A stretch of DNA of 64,000 nt from Acidithiobacillus acidisediminis. Its GTDB lineage: Bacteria > Pseudomonadota > Gammaproteobacteria > Acidithiobacillales > Acidithiobacillaceae. Every line of letters starts with the position of its first letter. Position 1 is the stretch's first letter. Where the stretch lies: NCBI RefSeq assembly GCF_023277115.1, contig NZ_JALQCS010000001.1, positions 1,482,001-1,546,000 on the forward strand, read 5' to 3'. The position numbers were made by a program, and so were the translations under genes. This document shows, piece after piece, positions 45,001-54,336 of this stretch. The notes under the pieces are model-generated. The model did no database searches. It saw only the letters and a list, made by a program, of their open reading frames with translations, and was not told where the DNA came from.

Positions 45001-45911
45001 AAACCAGCTATCGCATGCAATCCCTGCGGGATGAGCCAGATTGTGCTGCCGAGAGTTATGCGCACATCGCTGCTAGCTCTCCCAGCCTCTTCAGCAATTG
45101 GCAAGAGAGCAAGCGTGCGGCATTCCCCTCCCCGGAGCTGGTCTCAGCGCGCCCGCAAGTCGCCATCCTGCGTGAGGAAGGCGTGAATGGTCAGGTGGAG
45201 ATGGCTGCCGCCTTCGCACGTAGCGGTTTCACGGCGGTTGATCTGCATATGAGCGATCTCCTCGCTGGTCGTGACGATATCCGCAATTACCCGGTCTTTG
45301 CCGCCTGCGGCGGATTTTCCTATGGCGATGTGCTGGGTGCCGGCGCGGGCTGGGCAAAGTCCATACTCTATCACCCGGAGCTACGCAATCAGTTTGCTGC
45401 ATACTTTGCCGACTCCACCCGCTTGAGCCTGGGGGTGTGCAACGGCTGCCAAATGTTGGCAGAGCTGCGGGAACTCATCCCTGGCACCGAACACTGGCCC
45501 TCCTTTCGCCGCAACCGCTCGGAGCAGTTTGAGGCACGCTTGGCCATGGTCGAGGTGTTCGAGTCGCCCTCCCTCCTCTTTGCGGGGCTATCTGGGTTGC
45601 AAGCACCGATTGTGGTCGCCCATGGCGAGGGTCGGGCAGAGTTTTCGCCAGCAACGGATCCGCACCAAGCGCCCGTCATCCTGCGTTATATCGATGCCCA
45701 GGGGGAAGCGGCGATGCGCTACCCCGCGAATCCGAATGGCTCTCCCGCTGGCATTACCGGTCTCGCTTCCCAGGACGGTAGGGTAAGCATCCTCATGCCC
45801 CACCCGGAGCGGGTAGTGCGCAGTGTGCAAATGAGCTGGCATCCCACCGCTTGGGAGCGTGATACCCCGTGGCTGGAGATATTCCGCAACGCTTACCGCA
45901 GCGTTATCTGA
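42054..45911 (+). CDS. purL: Phosphoribosylformylglycinamidine synthase, large single-chain type
   Basis: A 1285-residue enzyme converting FGAR to FGAM with ATP and glutamine. It has an N-terminal PurS-like part, two AIRS-type ATPase halves (VETHNHPTAISPFPGAATG, in part; SIPVGKDSLSMQT) and a C-terminal class I glutaminase with nucleophile Cys in LGVCNGCQML and the HPE of LMPHPERVV. This is the large proteobacterial form, not the PurSQL complex. The start is GTG, preceded by CAGGAG. Its stop is immediately adjacent to the stop of convergent mrcA, with no space between. Confidence 0.96.
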   Translation: MTFAIHRGARALSVFRTQRLLQRIRADGLAIQGLAARFVHIVDWEREPEQAEQERLAALLLYGELWEGDCGAMEIAVVPRLGTISPWSSKATEIAQVCGLSAIRRIERGIAYYIDHEQALLPVQRAQLLAVLHDPLTESVLEDWKAAEQVFTTPEPRPLRRIPFLQEGMSALLLVNEELGLALSHAELEYLAQVFSRLQRDPSDAELMMFAQANSEHCRHKVFNAQFLVDGVEQKNTLFGMIRSTHQQHPQGTLSAYHDNAAVIQAAAPSRYFAASGHGEYRFHEEDLGILIKVETHNHPTAISPFPGAATGSGGEIRDEGATGRGGKAKMGLTGFSVSHLHIPGYEQNWERGSYGRPARIRSALEIMLEGPIGAAAFNNEFGRASVAGYFRVFEANQNGRHWGYHKPIMLAGGVGQVRPGLVQKLPLTVGAKILVLGGPAMLIGLGGGAASSVASGTGEENLDFASVQRGNPEMQRRAQEVIERCIALGEDSPILAIHDVGAGGLSNAIPELLHDGGRGGTLQLRAIPNEDPAMSPMEIWCNEAQERYVLAVAPERLQEFLALCQRERCPVAVLGAAEEGDCLRLEDALLADVAVELSLDALLGCPPRMQRDAHSQTPATAALDLPRQELRELAYAVLRHPSVASKEFLITIGDRSVGGLIARDQMVGPWQVPVADCAVAAADFWQFHGEAMALGERGPVAVLDAPASGRLALAEALTNLFAADVQALGQIKLSANWMAAVNVPGEDARLFHTVRSIAEEICPALELSIPVGKDSLSMQTVWQEGEQQKSVTSPLSLVITAVAPVMDVAATWTPQLQDVAASEVWLLDLGRGRLGASVLAQVLGQMGAEPADLDDPASLLSTFEFLRCLRREGIVLAYHDRSDGGLWASVCEMSFAGRRGVEIHIPDQQDSSAFLFAEEPGVVLQVHNEHSALLQQLAKECDLSARLYQLGPVLADWRVRVLQSGTCLLEEPSADLLRAWAETSYRMQSLRDEPDCAAESYAHIAASSPSLFSNWQESKRAAFPSPELVSARPQVAILREEGVNGQVEMAAAFARSGFTAVDLHMSDLLAGRDDIRNYPVFAACGGFSYGDVLGAGAGWAKSILYHPELRNQFAAYFADSTRLSLGVCNGCQMLAELRELIPGTEHWPSFRRNRSEQFEARLAMVEVFESPSLLFAGLSGLQAPIVVAHGEGRAEFSPATDPHQAPVILRYIDAQGEAAMRYPANPNGSPAGITGLASQDGRVSILMPHPERVVRSVQMSWHPTAWERDTPWLEIFRNAYRSVI

Positions 45912-48398
45912 TTAGAAAAGATTTTTGATGGTGTCGATCAGCTTGCTGCTCTCGCTACTACTGGTGCTTGCCGTAACGGAGGTCGCATTGGCAACCGGCG
46001 GATAACCAGTCAGGTAATCATAAACGCCAATTGGGCCAGCAAAACTTTGCGCGGAGCCGGTCACACTGCTTGGCCGTGGAAAGGGTAGGTCGGGCGTCTT
46101 GGTGAGCGCCGTTTTCATGTAATGAATCCAGATCGGCAAGGCTTCCCGCGCCCCGGCTGCCCAGCGTCCCATGGTGTGGTTGTCGTCATAGCCTACCCAG
46201 ACGCTGGTCGTGATCTGCGGACTGAAGCCATTGAACCAGGCGTTATTTTCATTGTTGGTGGTACCGGTTTTGCCAGCAATGTCATGACGGCCCAGGCTCT
46301 GTGCCGCTACGCCGGTGCCAATTTTGATGACTTGCTGCATCATTTGCGTCATCAAATAGGCCACTCCCGGTGGAATGCTGGTTGCCGTGGGTGGGGGCGC
46401 ATAGCCAAGAGGGCAGCCCAGCAAGGAGACCTGCGTGCCATTACTCTTGACGATCTTGCGGATCAGGTAGGGCTTGACCAGGAAGCCGCCGTTGGAGAAA
46501 ACGGCGTAGCCGCGAGCCATCTGAATGGGTGTGAAGTCTCCCGAGCCCAGGACCATCGAAGGTACAGAGGGAATCTGCTGGGCAGGAAAGCCGAAGCGCT
46601 GCACATACTGCACGGCATAAGGAATGCCGATGTCCATCAGAATCCGCACGCTGGGCACGTTATGGGAGTAGGCCAGATTTGACCAGACGGGAATCGGGGT
46701 ATTGGAAAACTGATTGCTGTAGTTGGTGGGGCTGTAGACTTGCCCAGTGGGCAAGGTAATGGATAGGGGAGTATCGGGAATCAGGGTCTGTGGCGTCATA
46801 TAGTTGCTCGCCCCCGAGGCAAGTAACGCCGGTGCGTCCATGGCTGCTGCATAGACAAAGGGTTTGAAGCCCGAACCCGGCTGCCGATAAGCAAACACGG
46901 CGCGATTGAAGTGGCTGAGCTCATAACTGAAACCGCCACTCATGGCGAGAATGGCGCCGGTTTGACTGTTCAAGCTGACAATTGCCCCTTGCACTTTGGG
47001 AATCTGCGTCAACTGCCACCCACCGTTTGGCCCCGCCGAGGACCAGACATTGGCACCCCATTCCTGCCCAGCACCAGCGGTAACGGCACGGACGTAGGGT
47101 CGGAGCCAAACCAGATCCCCGGAGTGCAGGACGGTGTCGACGCTACGCGGTGCCGCACCGCCAATGCGTGCACGCGCCCAGGCAACATCGCGTAACGTCA
47201 GGGTTACCGTCTGTTTTCCCTCGAGGGACAGCTCCGCACTCTTCGCCGAACTGGAAACTACCACCGCCCAGCGCAGGTTGGCGGGATTGTGGGGGGGCAG
47301 TTCACTCGGACGTTTCCCGGCCAGGGCGGACTGTAGGTCCGCACCCTGCAGCCGGGCAATCGGGCCGCGATATCGCTTCGGATCGAGGCTAGTGAGGCCC
47401 ATGTCATAGTTTTCCAGCCCGATTTCCAAGGCTTGATTCGCCGCATTCTGGTCCTGGGGATCAATGCTGGTATACACCTTCAAACCGGAGCGATAGGTGA
47501 AGTCCGTACCAAACTGCTGGCTCAGCCAGTTTGCGATCCAGTCCGTCACATATGGGGCATTGTTGGAGGCCGACTCGTGGTAGCGCGAGAGAATGGGTTC
47601 CTGTTTGGCGCGATCCATCTCGGCACGCGTGATGTAGCCGCGCGCAAGCATGCGACGCAACACGTAGTCCCGGCGTTTGGTCGCAAGTTGGGGGTTCACC
47701 ACAGGATTCAGATAGGAGGGGGCGGGCGGCAGCCCGGCAATCGTTGCCATTTCGCCCAGACTGAGCTGGTCTACCCGTTTGCCAAAATAGGTCTCGGCCG
47801 CGGCTTCCACCCCATATGCCCCCTGCCCGAGATAAATCTTGTTGAGGTATAGCTCCAAGATCTGCGCATGGCTGAAGTGTTGCGCGAGCTTGTAGGCGAG
47901 CAGGATCTCCGCAACCTTGCGGGTAATGGTTTTCTGCGGCGTGAGATAGAAATTTCGTGCTACCTGTTCAGGGATGGTGCTGGCCCCCTGAACCGGTGCC
48001 AGGTGCGTCAGGTCAACAAAAGCGGCGCGGACGATACCCGGTAGACTGACGGGGTAGTACAGAGGATTGCTGCTGTAGAAATGGGAATTTTCCGCAGAAA
48101 TGAAGGCATCCTGTAACTTTTCCGGGATTTGCTGCAACGGCAGGGCATAGCGCATCTGCGGGCCGACCACCTGCAAGAGAGAACCATTGGCAGCGTAAAT
48201 CCGCAGCGGTTCGTCGGGATGCCACTCCTTCAGCTCGTGCACGGGTGGAAGGGTGGACCAGATGCGATAGGTAAAGATCGCGGCGCCAATGAAGAGGTTG
48301 GCCAAGATCAGTACCACAATAAGAAAAATCCAACGCCCGATATGCCGCTGTTTCCGGGGGGGTTCCTTGCCCTTCCGCGCCGCTTGTCGTGTTGCCAT
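45912..48398 (-). CDS. mrcA: Penicillin-binding protein 1A (GT51 glycosyltransferase + transpeptidase)
   Basis: An 828-residue bifunctional peptidoglycan synthase with a basic cytoplasmic N-terminus and one membrane anchor (residues ~22-43). The transpeptidase motifs are SGFK (S..K), SHN and KTGT. The glycosyltransferase part is unusual: the first motif, normally EDxxFxxHxG, reads SAENSHFYSSNPLYY (101-115), keeping Glu103 but changing the Asp to Asn and losing His and Gly; the second, usually GASTITQQ, reads GASTIPEQ (138-145). The rest (LELYLNKIYLGQGAYGVEAA) is normal. An active transpeptidase is expected; glycosyltransferase activity is uncertain. Assigned as PBP1A by order of domains and the inserted OB-like region. 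Confidence 0.88.
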   Translation of the reverse strand: MATRQAARKGKEPPRKQRHIGRWIFLIVVLILANLFIGAAIFTYRIWSTLPPVHELKEWHPDEPLRIYAANGSLLQVVGPQMRYALPLQQIPEKLQDAFISAENSHFYSSNPLYYPVSLPGIVRAAFVDLTHLAPVQGASTIPEQVARNFYLTPQKTITRKVAEILLAYKLAQHFSHAQILELYLNKIYLGQGAYGVEAAAETYFGKRVDQLSLGEMATIAGLPPAPSYLNPVVNPQLATKRRDYVLRRMLARGYITRAEMDRAKQEPILSRYHESASNNAPYVTDWIANWLSQQFGTDFTYRSGLKVYTSIDPQDQNAANQALEIGLENYDMGLTSLDPKRYRGPIARLQGADLQSALAGKRPSELPPHNPANLRWAVVVSSSAKSAELSLEGKQTVTLTLRDVAWARARIGGAAPRSVDTVLHSGDLVWLRPYVRAVTAGAGQEWGANVWSSAGPNGGWQLTQIPKVQGAIVSLNSQTGAILAMSGGFSYELSHFNRAVFAYRQPGSGFKPFVYAAAMDAPALLASGASNYMTPQTLIPDTPLSITLPTGQVYSPTNYSNQFSNTPIPVWSNLAYSHNVPSVRILMDIGIPYAVQYVQRFGFPAQQIPSVPSMVLGSGDFTPIQMARGYAVFSNGGFLVKPYLIRKIVKSNGTQVSLLGCPLGYAPPPTATSIPPGVAYLMTQMMQQVIKIGTGVAAQSLGRHDIAGKTGTTNNENNAWFNGFSPQITTSVWVGYDDNHTMGRWAAGAREALPIWIHYMKTALTKTPDLPFPRPSSVTGSAQSFAGPIGVYDYLTGYPPVANATSVTASTSSSESSKLIDTIKNLF

Positions 48399-48473
48399 GC
48401 ACCATCCCTAAGCCTGATCATAGTTCAGGCCCTGACGATTGCGACAGGGCCCTTTGCCTTCTATGATACCACG

Positions 48474-49871
48474 ATGATTTTCTCCAGTCGCTTCGCGCCC
48501 AGCCCCACCGGCTACCTTCATTCCGGAAATGCCCGCACTGCGCTCTTCGCTTTTTTCCTGGCACGGCAAAGTGGGGGTCGTTTCATCCTGCGCATGGAAG
48601 ATACAGACCAGGAACGTTCCCCAGCGGAGCTGGCAGAAGCTGTCCTTGACGACCTGCATTGGCTCGGCCTCGACTGGGATGAAGGGCCGGATTGCGGCGG
48701 TCCCCATGGGCCCTATACGCAAATGCAGCGTCTGCCGCTCTATGAGGAGTTTTATGCTCGGCTCGTGGATGCGGGAGCTGCCTACCCCTGCTTTTGCAGC
48801 GCCGAAACACTGGCCGCCGAGCGAGCCTCTCAGCGTGCCCAGGGCAAGGCGCCACGCTACTCTGGACACTGTCGTGCGCTCTCCGCAGCGGACGCGCAAG
48901 CCCTCTTGGCGGCGGGAGAAGCGGCGAGTTTGCGTTTTGCGGTGCCGCGCTCCGGCACCCTTGCAGTGGCGGATTTGGTTTGGGGGGAGCGGCGCTATGC
49001 CCTGGCGGATCTGGGTGATTTCGTCATCCGCCGCAGTGATGGATCGCCATCCTTCTTCTTTGCCAATGCGGTAGATGATGCCTTGATGGGCATCAATCTG
49101 GTCATTCGCGGAGAGGACCATCTCAGCAATACGCCCCGCCAGATTCTGATTTTGCAGGCGTTGGATTTTGCCGTACCGCAATACGCGCATCTACCGCTGC
49201 TGCAGGGAGAAGATGGACAACCGTTATCGAAAAGAAATGGTGCCGCCAGTTTGCGCGAATTGCGCGCCCAAGGGTACCTGCCGGCGGCATTGCGGAATTA
49301 TCTTGGACAGCTTGGGCATCACTACCCGGATGCGCACTGGCGCGATGATGCACAGCTGATTGCCGATTTTACTCTGCAGCAGGTTGGCCGTGCCCCAGCA
49401 CATTTCGACAGCGGGCAGCTCCGCTACTGGCAGGAGCAGGCTTTGCAGCATCTCGATCTGGCGACCTTAACGAGCTGGTTGGCGCCACATCTGGCTGCGT
49501 TGGTGCCGGCGGACAAACTGTCCGATTTTGTGACGGCGTTGCGTGGCAATATTCAGTTTCCTGCCGATGCCGTGGCCTGGGCGCACTGTTGTTTCCAGCC
49601 ATTGGTCCTTGCTGCGGAGCAGCAGCAGGAATTGCGGGCCATGGATGCCCTGTTCTGGGAGCAGGCGCGGCAGTGTTATCGCGAGGTGCCCGAGGACTTT
49701 CGTGCCTGGACCCGTGCCTTGGCGGCCCAGAGTGGTCGTAAAGGGCGAGGGCTCTATCACCCTTTGCGGGTGGCACTGACCGGTCGTGCCGAGGGCCCCG
49801 AACTAGCGCAGCTGATCCCTTTCATCGCGCCGGAGGAAGTCCTCCGTCGCCTAGCTCCCCTCTCTCCTTGA
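48474..49871 (+). CDS. gltX: Glutamyl-tRNA synthetase
   Basis: A 465-residue class I synthetase. The HIGH signature appears as PSPTGYLHSGN (residues 9-19) and the KMSKS loop as PLSKRNGA. Two cysteines in PCFCSAE and one in RYSGHCR resemble the zinc site of bacterial GluRS. The ATG at 48474 is selected because it starts IFSSRFAPSPTG at the catalytic fold. Acidithiobacillus ferrooxidans is known to have two GluRS enzymes with different tRNA preference; which type this is cannot be decided here. cysS follows 19 bases downstream. Confidence 0.94.
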   Translation: MIFSSRFAPSPTGYLHSGNARTALFAFFLARQSGGRFILRMEDTDQERSPAELAEAVLDDLHWLGLDWDEGPDCGGPHGPYTQMQRLPLYEEFYARLVDAGAAYPCFCSAETLAAERASQRAQGKAPRYSGHCRALSAADAQALLAAGEAASLRFAVPRSGTLAVADLVWGERRYALADLGDFVIRRSDGSPSFFFANAVDDALMGINLVIRGEDHLSNTPRQILILQALDFAVPQYAHLPLLQGEDGQPLSKRNGAASLRELRAQGYLPAALRNYLGQLGHHYPDAHWRDDAQLIADFTLQQVGRAPAHFDSGQLRYWQEQALQHLDLATLTSWLAPHLAALVPADKLSDFVTALRGNIQFPADAVAWAHCCFQPLVLAAEQQQELRAMDALFWEQARQCYREVPEDFRAWTRALAAQSGRKGRGLYHPLRVALTGRAEGPELAQLIPFIAPEEVLRRLAPLSP

Positions 49872-49890
49872 GAGCGATTGAGAAGCTCTG

Positions 49891-51282
49891 ATGGCATCGA
49901 ACCTGCCCCCCCTCGTTATCCATGACAGTCTGCAACGGCAGAAGGTCGCTTTCGTTCCCTTGCAGCCCGGTAAGGTGAGTCTCTATGTCTGTGGCATGAC
50001 GGTATACGATTACTGTCATCTGGGCCATGCTCGGGCGATGGTGACCTTTGATACCTGGGCGCGTATTTTGCGCCATTGGGGTCTACAGACGCACTATGTC
50101 CGTAACATTACCGACATCGATGACAAGATCATCCGTCGTGCCGCGGAGCGGGGGGAGGACATTGGCGCCCTTACCGAGCGTTTCATCGTTGCCATGCACG
50201 AAGATGAGCAGGCCCTCGGCTGTCTGCCGCCCAATGAGGAGCCACGCGCCACGCAGCATATCGCGGGAATGCAGCGCCTCATTTCTTCTCTGATTGAACA
50301 CGGACACGCTTATGTCGCCGATAATGGCGACGTGTACTACGCTGTGCGCAGTTTTCCTGCTTACGGCTGCTTGTCAGGACGCAGTCTCGATGAGCTGCAG
50401 GTCGGGGCGCGTATCGAGCCCGGTGAGCGGAAGCGGGATCCCCTGGATTTTGCGCTATGGAAAGCCGCCAAGTTGGGGGAGCCCGCCTGGTCTTCGCCGT
50501 GGGGAGAAGGACGCCCTGGTTGGCACATCGAGTGCTCGGCCATGTCGACGGAGGCGCTGGGCTGTGCGTTCGACATTCACGGTGGCGGCCTAGACCTGCA
50601 GTTTCCCCATCACGAAAATGAAATTGCGCAATCCCAAGGGGCTGGCTGCGCCTTTGCCCGCTATTGGCTGCACAATGGGCATGTCCGCGTGCGCGACGAA
50701 AAAATGTCGAAATCCTTGGGGAATTTTGTAACCGTGCGCGATCTCATCCCGCTCTACGGTGGCGAGGCCTTGCGGCTTTTCATCCTCAGCAGCCATTATC
50801 GCAGTCCTTTGCAATACAGTGAAGAAGCCTTGGCAGCAGCACAAAGCTCGCTGGCGCGCCTCTACACCGCTCTGCGTGGGCTGGAGCGGCAGGCGTCGGT
50901 GCCAGAACTCGGCACCGACTGGAAAGAGCGATTTCTGGCAGCGCTGGCTGATGACGCCAACTCCCCTGAGGCGATTGCTGTGCTATTTGATCTGGCGCGG
51001 GAAATCAATCGCTTGCGCGAGCAGGGTAGTGAACTGGCTGCTCCTCTGGGGGGCTTGTTACGGGAGCTGGGTGCCGTGCTGGGTCTTCTGCAACAAGATC
51101 CCGAGCAGTTTTTCCAGGGTGAAACAGAAGATACCGGCTGGATTGATGAAAAGCTTGCTGCACGGCAGGCAGCTCGGGCGCGGCGTGATTTTGCTGCCGC
51201 AGATCTGCTTCGCGCCGAACTGGAGGCCGCTGGCATCCTCATCGAGGATGGCCCGGCAGGCAGCACGTGGCGCCGGCGCTAA
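49891..51282 (+). CDS. cysS: Cysteinyl-tRNA synthetase
   Basis: A 463-residue class I synthetase. The HIGH motif is HLGH (43-46) beside the zinc ligand Cys34 (YVCGMTVYD). Other zinc ligands lie in HIECSAM and FPHHENE, and the KMSKS loop reads [10 protein letters not shown]. Standard length for bacterial CysRS. It shares direction with gltX and the phosphatase gene four bases downstream. Confidence 0.97.
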   Translation: MASNLPPLVIHDSLQRQKVAFVPLQPGKVSLYVCGMTVYDYCHLGHARAMVTFDTWARILRHWGLQTHYVRNITDIDDKIIRRAAERGEDIGALTERFIVAMHEDEQALGCLPPNEEPRATQHIAGMQRLISSLIEHGHAYVADNGDVYYAVRSFPAYGCLSGRSLDELQVGARIEPGERKRDPLDFALWKAAKLGEPAWSSPWGEGRPGWHIECSAMSTEALGCAFDIHGGGLDLQFPHHENEIAQSQGAGCAFARYWLHNGHVRVRDEKMSKSLGNFVTVRDLIPLYGGEALRLFILSSHYRSPLQYSEEALAAAQSSLARLYTALRGLERQASVPELGTDWKERFLAALADDANSPEAIAVLFDLAREINRLREQGSELAAPLGGLLRELGAVLGLLQQDPEQFFQGETEDTGWIDEKLAARQAARARRDFAAADLLRAELEAAGILIEDGPAGSTWRRR

Positions 51283-51286
51283 GAGC

Positions 51287-51742
51287 ATGAAACTGCTGCT
51301 GGTCTGTCTCGGTAACATTTGTCGTTCGCCAATGGCGGAGGGCGTGTTTCGGCATTTGGTGCGCGAGCGTGGCCTGAATTGGCAGATCGATTCTGCGGGC
51401 ACGGCCGACTATCATGTTGGCGAGGCGCCTGATCCCCGCGCCTGTCAAGCAAGCTCAGACGCCGGAATCGACATCAGCGCACTTCGTGCTCGCCAGGTGG
51501 AGGCAAAGGATTTCCTGCGCTTCGACTGGATCTTGGCCTTAGATGGGGGCAATTTGCGTGCTCTACATGCGCAGACAAATTCAGACGCCTCAGCGCAGAT
51601 TGGCTTGCTCCTAGACCCCTTCCTTGAAGGAAAGCAGAACTCCGAGGTCGCTGATCCCTATTGGGGAGATCTTGCGGATTTCCAGCGCTGTCTGATCCAG
51701 ATTCAGCATGCAGCAGAAGACGTTATCGCTCGCATTTCCTAG
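51287..51742 (+). CDS. Low-molecular-weight protein tyrosine phosphatase
   Basis: A 151-residue phosphatase. The P-loop CLGNICRS has nucleophile Cys7 and Arg13, and the general acid is Asp123 in ADPYWG, all intact. It starts at the ATG at 51287, four bases after cysS. Bacterial members dephosphorylate tyrosine kinases of exopolysaccharide export or have general roles; no Wzc-type kinase gene is near, so the target is open. It may also act on arsenate-like substrates, but the sequence is closer to phosphatases. Confidence 0.9.
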   Translation: MKLLLVCLGNICRSPMAEGVFRHLVRERGLNWQIDSAGTADYHVGEAPDPRACQASSDAGIDISALRARQVEAKDFLRFDWILALDGGNLRALHAQTNSDASAQIGLLLDPFLEGKQNSEVADPYWGDLADFQRCLIQIQHAAEDVIARIS

Positions 51743-51798
51743 TTGTCTGGACCTGCACCTACACCGAAACCTATACCCGCACAGGGCGATCCTGACGC

Positions 51799-54144
51799 CT
51801 AGCTGTCCCCCAGGAGATCGCCTTGTCCCTTTTGCTCGCTTCCTTCCGCATCCGCATCCGCATCCGCATCCGCAAACTGGGCATCTGCACCGACCGACAC
51901 TAGAACTGCTGTTTCCAGTGAGGCAACTGCGAGGGCGGTATCTGCCCGGCTATCTGCTGCTGTGACCGGTGCTTCCTCCGCGCCAGCCTCCTCTGCAGGT
52001 CGCGCGCCTTCATCATCGCCCGCCGCTGCCGCTGGCTCTACGATGTTGGCCGCAGACTCTTCTGGCGCCGGAAGTTCTGGCTCCTCTGCTGGGGATGCCG
52101 GCGTACTTTTTGTCAGCGCACTGGCAGGGACAAGCATTTGATGCCAGTCATCTGCCCTGGGCACGCTGCCTGGATACTGCAGTTCTTCGTCAACCATACC
52201 GCCATCGGCAGGAGGAGGAGTGGCGGATACGAATTCTTCCTCTTGCTCAGTCTCTTCGTCACTGGTGTTGCTATCGCCCTCTTCTCCATTGTTGTGCTGG
52301 CGACGAGCCCGGGCGCGCCGACCGCCACGCCGGCGGCGGCGGCTGGCCGAACGAGGGTTGTCAGCATCGGGCTCGTTGCCGTCCGATGATTTTTCCGCAG
52401 CCTCCTGACTTTCCCCTAGGCTGGTCAGAGCGGCAAAGGCCTCGGCATCCATGGGTACATAGCGAGACACGAGGGCGCGGACCAGGCGTGCAAGGATGCC
52501 TTCTTCACGCGGCTCCGGAGCGGCTTTGCCCTTGGCTACAAGACTCCGTGGGGGAGGCAGCTGCTCAGGTGGTGGGGGCGCCGTAAGCGGCGTGATAGCG
52601 GCGGCGCTGACTGAACTGCCTTTGCTGGGTCGCTGCGGGATGGCGCTAACGCGATTTTCCGTTGGGCGCTCTGCGCTGGCTTCCCCTTTGATCCGCTGGA
52701 TTTCGTAATGGGGCGTGACCAGTCCGGGATTGGGAATGATGTTGATGCGCACCCCACTACGCGCTTCCAGTTCCAGTATCGCCTGACGCTTTTCATTGAG
52801 GAGATAGACCGCCACATCAATCGGGACCTGACACTCTACCTCGCTGCAATGGCGTTTCAATGCCTCTTCATGCAACAAGCGCAGAACATGCAAGGCGGTC
52901 CCTTCACAGCCGCGGATCTGGCCTGTTCCGTTGCAGCGCGGACAGGGTTCGTAAGTCGCCTCATCCAGGCTGGCGCCGAGGCGCTGACGGGACATTTCGA
53001 GTAAGCCGAAGCGTGAAATGCGTCCGACCTGGACGCGGGCACGGTCGATTTTCAGGGATTCGCGGATGCGAGTTTCCACCTCACGTTGGTGCTTCGGTGA
53101 CTCCATGTCAATGAAGTCGACCACAATCAGTCCGCCGATGTCGCGCAGACGAATCTGGCGGGCAATTTCTTCTGCTGCTTCCAGATTGGTCTGAAAAGCG
53201 GTTTCGGCAATATCCTGGCCCTTGGTGGACTTCCCGGAGTTGATGTCGATCGCTACCAGCGCTTCGGTGTGATCGATGACGATGGCACCCCCGGATTCCA
53301 AGCGCACTTCGCGGCTGAAGGCCGACTCGATCTGCTGCTCGATCTGATAGCGACTGAAAAGAGGGATATCATTCTCGTAGATTTTGAGACGCGAGAGCAT
53401 GCGCGGCATCATGCTGCTCATGAACTGCTGGGCGGCCTCGAAAGCTGAGGGCTCATCGATGAGCACTTCGCCGATGTCGTCGGAAAAATGATCGCGCAGG
53501 GCGCGCACGACGACATTACCTTCTTGATAGATGAGGAAGGGGGCGGGATGTTCTGCCGCCGCCTGCACGATCGCCTGCCAGATCTGCTTAAGGTATTCGA
53601 GATCCCGCTGTAAGGCCTCGAAGTCTTGGCCAATTCCTGCGGTGCGGGCGATCACCCCCATGTCGTCGGGGATCTCCAGCATCTGTAAATGCTGGCGAAT
53701 TTGTGCCCGATCGTCGCCCTCGATGCGTCGGGATACCCCTCCCGCACGGGGATTGTTGGGCATCAGTACCAGATAGCGGCCCGCCAGGCTGACAAAGGTC
53801 GTCAGCGCTGCGCCCTTGCTGGAACGCTCTTCTTTGTCGACCTGGACAATGACTTCCTGGCCTTCTCGCAGCAGTTCCTGGATCCGTTTGCGTCCTGGTT
53901 CCTGTTTTTGGAAATACTCGCGCGATATCTCCTTGAGCGGCAGAAAGCCATGCCGTTCTGCGCCGTAATCTACAAAGGCGGCTTCAAGGCTCGGCTCGAT
54001 GCGGGTGATCTTGCCTTTGTAGACATTGCTTTTCTTCTGCTCGCGAAAGGCATGTTCCAGATGCAGATCGAGGAGCTTTTGACCATCGACGAGGGCCACC
54101 CGCAGTTCTTCGGCGTGGGTGGCATTGATCAACATTCTTTTCAT
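51799..54144 (-). CDS. rne: Ribonuclease E
   Basis: A 781-residue endoribonuclease of the RNase E/G family. It has an S1 domain (~36-125), a catalytic DNase I-like part with metal-binding Asp300 (AIDINSGKS) and Asp343 (VVDFIDM), and Zn-link cysteines 401 and 404 (CPRCNGTG). After about residue 510 the sequence becomes low-complexity: an Arg-rich patch ([15 protein letters not shown]), then Glu/Ala/Pro-rich segments, as in degradosome scaffolds. The last residues include a DADADAD run encoded by a hexanucleotide repeat. It is divergent from rluC, as in E. coli; the 192-base gap could hold the autoregulatory leader. Confidence 0.93.
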   Translation of the reverse strand: MKRMLINATHAEELRVALVDGQKLLDLHLEHAFREQKKSNVYKGKITRIEPSLEAAFVDYGAERHGFLPLKEISREYFQKQEPGRKRIQELLREGQEVIVQVDKEERSSKGAALTTFVSLAGRYLVLMPNNPRAGGVSRRIEGDDRAQIRQHLQMLEIPDDMGVIARTAGIGQDFEALQRDLEYLKQIWQAIVQAAAEHPAPFLIYQEGNVVVRALRDHFSDDIGEVLIDEPSAFEAAQQFMSSMMPRMLSRLKIYENDIPLFSRYQIEQQIESAFSREVRLESGGAIVIDHTEALVAIDINSGKSTKGQDIAETAFQTNLEAAEEIARQIRLRDIGGLIVVDFIDMESPKHQREVETRIRESLKIDRARVQVGRISRFGLLEMSRQRLGASLDEATYEPCPRCNGTGQIRGCEGTALHVLRLLHEEALKRHCSEVECQVPIDVAVYLLNEKRQAILELEARSGVRINIIPNPGLVTPHYEIQRIKGEASAERPTENRVSAIPQRPSKGSSVSAAAITPLTAPPPPEQLPPPRSLVAKGKAAPEPREEGILARLVRALVSRYVPMDAEAFAALTSLGESQEAAEKSSDGNEPDADNPRSASRRRRRGGRRARARRQHNNGEEGDSNTSDEETEQEEEFVSATPPPADGGMVDEELQYPGSVPRADDWHQMLVPASALTKSTPASPAEEPELPAPEESAANIVEPAAAAGDDEGARPAEEAGAEEAPVTAADSRADTALAVASLETAVLVSVGADAQFADADADADAEGSEQKGQGDLLGDS
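51846..51874 (+). repeat. Hexanucleotide repeat (CCGCAT)n in the 3' end of rne
   Basis: Four full CCGCAT units and a partial fifth. Being a multiple of three, gain or loss of units would lengthen or shorten the acidic Asp-Ala tail of RNase E without a frameshift. Confidence 0.85.
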
Positions 54145-54336
54145 TACTATCTTCTCCGGCGCTCAAACCCATGCTGGGGAGCGCGACGTATTCCGTGAAC
54201 TGGGCAGCATACTCCGGTCACCGCCGGTGCTTTTACCGAACTGTACTCGACCGGTGCACTCTCACTGCAGCGCGGTCTGCATCGCAATATATGACAGAAG
54301 AGAATAGAATCGCAAACGCTTGCGTGGGGAAGGTGG

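Noticed and set aside
48129-48473. N-terminal extension of gltX
   Set aside because: The in-frame extension runs antisense to mrcA and adds no GluRS sequence; the catalytic fold begins right after the ATG at 48474.
51846-51874. CRISPR-like repeat
   Set aside because: It is a hexanucleotide microsatellite inside rne, with no spacers.
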